Source: Alphaproteobacteria bacterium (GTDB lineage: Bacteria > Pseudomonadota > Alphaproteobacteria > CAAGCB01 > CAG-977). Taken from it: a stretch of DNA of 39,753 nucleotides. The stretch lies in contig CAAGCB010000018.1 of NCBI GenBank assembly GCA_900768185.1, positions 1 through 39,753 on the forward strand. Reading direction: 5' to 3'. Under the pieces are notes generated by a model. It was given only the letters and a program-made list of their open reading frames with translations, had not been told where the DNA came from and did no database searches. A program made the translations under genes and the position numbers. Positions 38,424 to 39,753 of the stretch are shown piece after piece (positions within the stretch are counted from its first letter, which is position 1; each line of letters opens with the position of its first letter).

Positions 38424-39212
38424 TCAAACAAATTTGCATTTTAAATCGTAGAGCGCGATTGCCGCCGCGTTTGACACGTTCAAACTCTCGATTCGGGGGG
38501 AAATGGGCAGCTTGACCATAAAATCGCAGTTTTGAGCGGTCAGACGGCGCAAACCGTACCCTTCCGATCCCATGACCAGCGCGACTTTGCGGGGCAGATC
38601 GGCGTCGCGCAGCGTCTGTTTCGCCGCGCCGTCCATGCCGACGCACCAATAACCGCGCCGTTTCAGCGAATCCATCGTTCGCGCCAGATTTGAAACGTAA
38701 ATCAGGGGAATCAGTTCCAAAGCCCCGCTTGCCGATTTCGCCAAAGCCCCCGTCGTTTCCGGGGCGTTGCGCTGAGTCACGATGACCGCGTCCGCGTCAA
38801 AAGCCGCCGCCGAACGCAAAATCGCCCCGACGTTGTGCGGATCCGTGACCTGATCCAAAATCACGACGACGGACGATTCTTTTTCGGGAATGTCCGGTTC
38901 GTACAAATCGGGCAGGGGCGATACAAAAGCCGCGATGCCCTGATGCACCGCGCCCGGCGGCAACAGACGGGAAAATTCCGCGCGATCCGCGGGCTCGGCG
39001 GAAAGACCGGCGGGAATTAAATCCGGCGGCAATTCCCGCGCCGTTTCCTTGCCGAGCAACAGGCGGTGAATCGAACGGTTCGGATTCTGCAAAGCCGCCG
39101 TCACCGCGTGATATCCGTACAGCCAGACGCCGTTCGGCGGATTTTTGGCGTCGCTGGCGCGATCACGCCCCGCGTTGTCGCGGAAAACGGGCTTTTTTTT
39201 ACGGTCTGACAC
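38424..39212 (-). CDS. rlmB: TrmH-family 23S rRNA (guanosine-2'-O-)-methyltransferase, RlmB-like
   Basis: This SPOUT methyltransferase modifies a ribose in 23S rRNA (G2251 in E. coli numbering). The 262-residue protein has a basic N-terminal tail, a substrate-binding domain starting at NGVWLYGYHAVTAALQNPNRSIHRLLL, and then the knotted catalytic domain. The motifs are ILDQVTDPHNVGAILRSAAAF (motif 1), LVMGSEGYGLRRLT (motif 2) and ISPRIESLNVSNAAAIALY (motif 3). The start is a GTG at 39212 with a strong AAGGAG 9 bases upstream; no ATG is better placed. The gene is divergent from the tRNA-Tyr transcript. Confidence 0.94.
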   Translation of the reverse strand: MSDRKKKPVFRDNAGRDRASDAKNPPNGVWLYGYHAVTAALQNPNRSIHRLLLGKETARELPPDLIPAGLSAEPADRAEFSRLLPPGAVHQGIAAFVSPLPDLYEPDIPEKESSVVVILDQVTDPHNVGAILRSAAAFDADAVIVTQRNAPETTGALAKSASGALELIPLIYVSNLARTMDSLKRRGYWCVGMDGAAKQTLRDADLPRKVALVMGSEGYGLRRLTAQNCDFMVKLPISPRIESLNVSNAAAIALYDLKCKFV

Positions 39213-39297
39213 GGCAAAAGACTCCTTAATATATTAAACCAATGATGTGTTTTAGCATATTTTCAAAAAAGAAAAAGCGATATTTGATTTTTTTGTG

Positions 39298-39327
39298 TTG
39301 ACAAATCGATGGGAAATCCACTATTTG
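39298..39327 (+). promoter_or_regulatory. probable promoter of the tRNA-Tyr/tRNA-Gly transcript
   Basis: A perfect TTGACA at 39298-39303 is followed after 18 bases by TATTTG (39322-39327), or after 17 by CTATTT. The tRNA-Tyr gene begins about 32 bases later. The upstream DNA (39230-39297) is AT-rich, as in strong stable-RNA promoters. Confidence 0.55.
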
Positions 39328-39358
39328 AAATACGTTGCGTTTGCAGCACGATTGGTCC

Positions 39359-39444
39359 GGATGGGTGGCCGAGTGGTTAATGGCAGCAGACTGTAAATCT
39401 GCCCGCGTGAGCGTACGCTAGTTCGAATCTAGCCCCATCCACCA
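39359..39444 (+). tRNA. tRNA-Tyr (anticodon GTA)
   Basis: This 86-base class II tRNA has the acceptor stem GGATGGG with CCCATCC. A D arm with GAGTGGTTAATGG, an anticodon loop CTGTAAA with GTA at 39393-39395, and a long variable arm (GCGTGAGCGTACGC) are present. The T arm has GTTCGAATC, and discriminator A and CCA are encoded. Confidence 0.96.
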
Positions 39445-39448
39445 TCTT

Positions 39449-39522
39449 GCGGGTGTAGCTCAATGGTAGAGCAGAAGCCTTCCAAGCTTACTACGTGGGT
39501 TCGATTCCCATCACCCGCTCCA
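39449..39522 (+). tRNA. tRNA-Gly (anticodon TCC)
   Basis: This 74-base tRNA has the acceptor stem GCGGGTG with CACCCGC, a D arm with AGCTCAATGGTAGAGC, an anticodon loop CTTCCAA with TCC at 39481-39483, and a T arm with GGGTTCGATTCCC. Discriminator T and CCA are encoded. It follows tRNA-Tyr by 4 bases, so the two are cotranscribed. Confidence 0.96.
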
Positions 39523-39571
39523 AACAAGGGCGTTCGACGGGATCGAAAGAAACGGAAAAACGCCGACGGTA

Positions 39572-39625
39572 CGGAAGCCCGTCGCTTCCGCAAATGGTTT
39601 CAGCCGCCGCTTTGGGGGCTTTTTT
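39572..39625 (+). terminator. two hairpins and a T run between tRNA-Gly and tuf
   Basis: CGGAAGC/GCTTCCG (39572-39578 with 39584-39590) is a perfect 7-bp hairpin. A second stem, AGCC-G-CC with GG-G-GGCT (39602-39608 with 39614-39620, one mismatch), is followed by TTTTT to 39625. It looks like a terminator or attenuator between the tRNAs and tuf. A TATAAA at 39627-39632 could be a -10 for tuf, but no -35 is visible. Confidence 0.5.
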
Positions 39626-39656
39626 GTATAAACGATCTACGGTCAGGAATTAGGAA

Positions 39657-39753
39657 ATGGCAAAAGAGAAGTTTGAAAGAACGAAGCCGCATTGCAATAT
39701 CGGCACGATTGGTCACGTAGACCACGGCAAGACGACGTTGACGGCGGCGATTA
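39657..39753 (+). CDS. tuf: elongation factor Tu (start only)
   Basis: EF-Tu is the GTPase that brings aminoacyl-tRNA to the ribosome. Only the first 32 codons are in the window; they begin [20 protein letters not shown] and contain the P-loop [14 protein letters not shown] precedes the ATG. The gene follows tRNA-Tyr and tRNA-Gly, resembling the thrU-tyrU-glyT-thrT-tufB cluster of E. coli without the threonine tRNAs. Confidence 0.96.

Overview
The window reads as a stretch of chromosome from an alphaproteobacterium of moderate GC content (about mid-50s percent by eye). Three things support this: an alphaproteobacterial-type S4, a DUF4167 gene lying between prmC and clpB, and an ATP12-like F1 assembly factor. 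Almost all of it is dense housekeeping sequence. No insertion sequence, prophage, CRISPR array or rRNA gene was seen. Two traits are less usual for the class: lysine and peptidoglycan precursor synthesis appears to go through LL-diaminopimelate aminotransferase (DapL), and the only ATP synthase in view is an N-type ATPase.

Layout. Positions 1-2.4 kb (minus strand) carry rpsD and the mlaA-mlaC lipid-transport pair. From 2.4 to 6.6 kb lie short genes of mixed orientation: a stand-alone MetH-reactivation-like protein, a LOG-family hydrolase, two exported proteins of unknown function, comF and a small cupin. From 6.8 to 23.4 kb the plus strand is nearly continuous: lysC, a FabK-like flavoenzyme, rodZ, ispG, hisS, prfA, prmC, a DUF4167 gene, clpB, rarA, an RluC/D-type pseudouridine synthase, an AsmA-like protein, a short ATP12-like protein, acylphosphatase, a small GNAT protein and tRNA-Leu(GAG). 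A POT-family peptide transporter follows on the minus strand. It is divergent from a plus-strand operon of a small acidic protein, dapL, dapF and a strange HSP100-like AAA+ protein. From 29.6 to 36.6 kb the minus strand holds a complete nine-gene N-ATPase operon in the order atpD-C-Q-R-B-E-F-A-G. After it come an M23 peptidase and rlmB (minus strand), then tRNA-Tyr, tRNA-Gly and the start of tuf (plus strand).

How the genes fit together. LysC, DapL and DapF are steps of one pathway to meso-diaminopimelate and lysine. RodZ, the M23 peptidase and the diaminopimelate genes serve the cell wall. MlaA, MlaC and the AsmA-like protein serve the outer membrane. PrfA is the substrate of PrmC. The N-ATPase operon lacks a separate delta gene, but its b subunit has a delta-like C-terminal part. 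Its c subunit has a carboxylate in both membrane helices.

The most unusual gene is the HSP100-like protein at 27325-29466. Compared position by position with the ClpB in the same window, it has lost the N domain and the middle domain. Its first ATPase ring has Asn-Asp in place of the Walker B Asp-Glu and has lost both Arg-finger residues. The pore-loop tyrosine is a threonine in both rings. The second ring's ATPase motifs are intact, and a roughly 140-residue proline/alanine/glutamate-rich tail has been added. It may be a HSP100 derivative that no longer threads substrates in the usual way.
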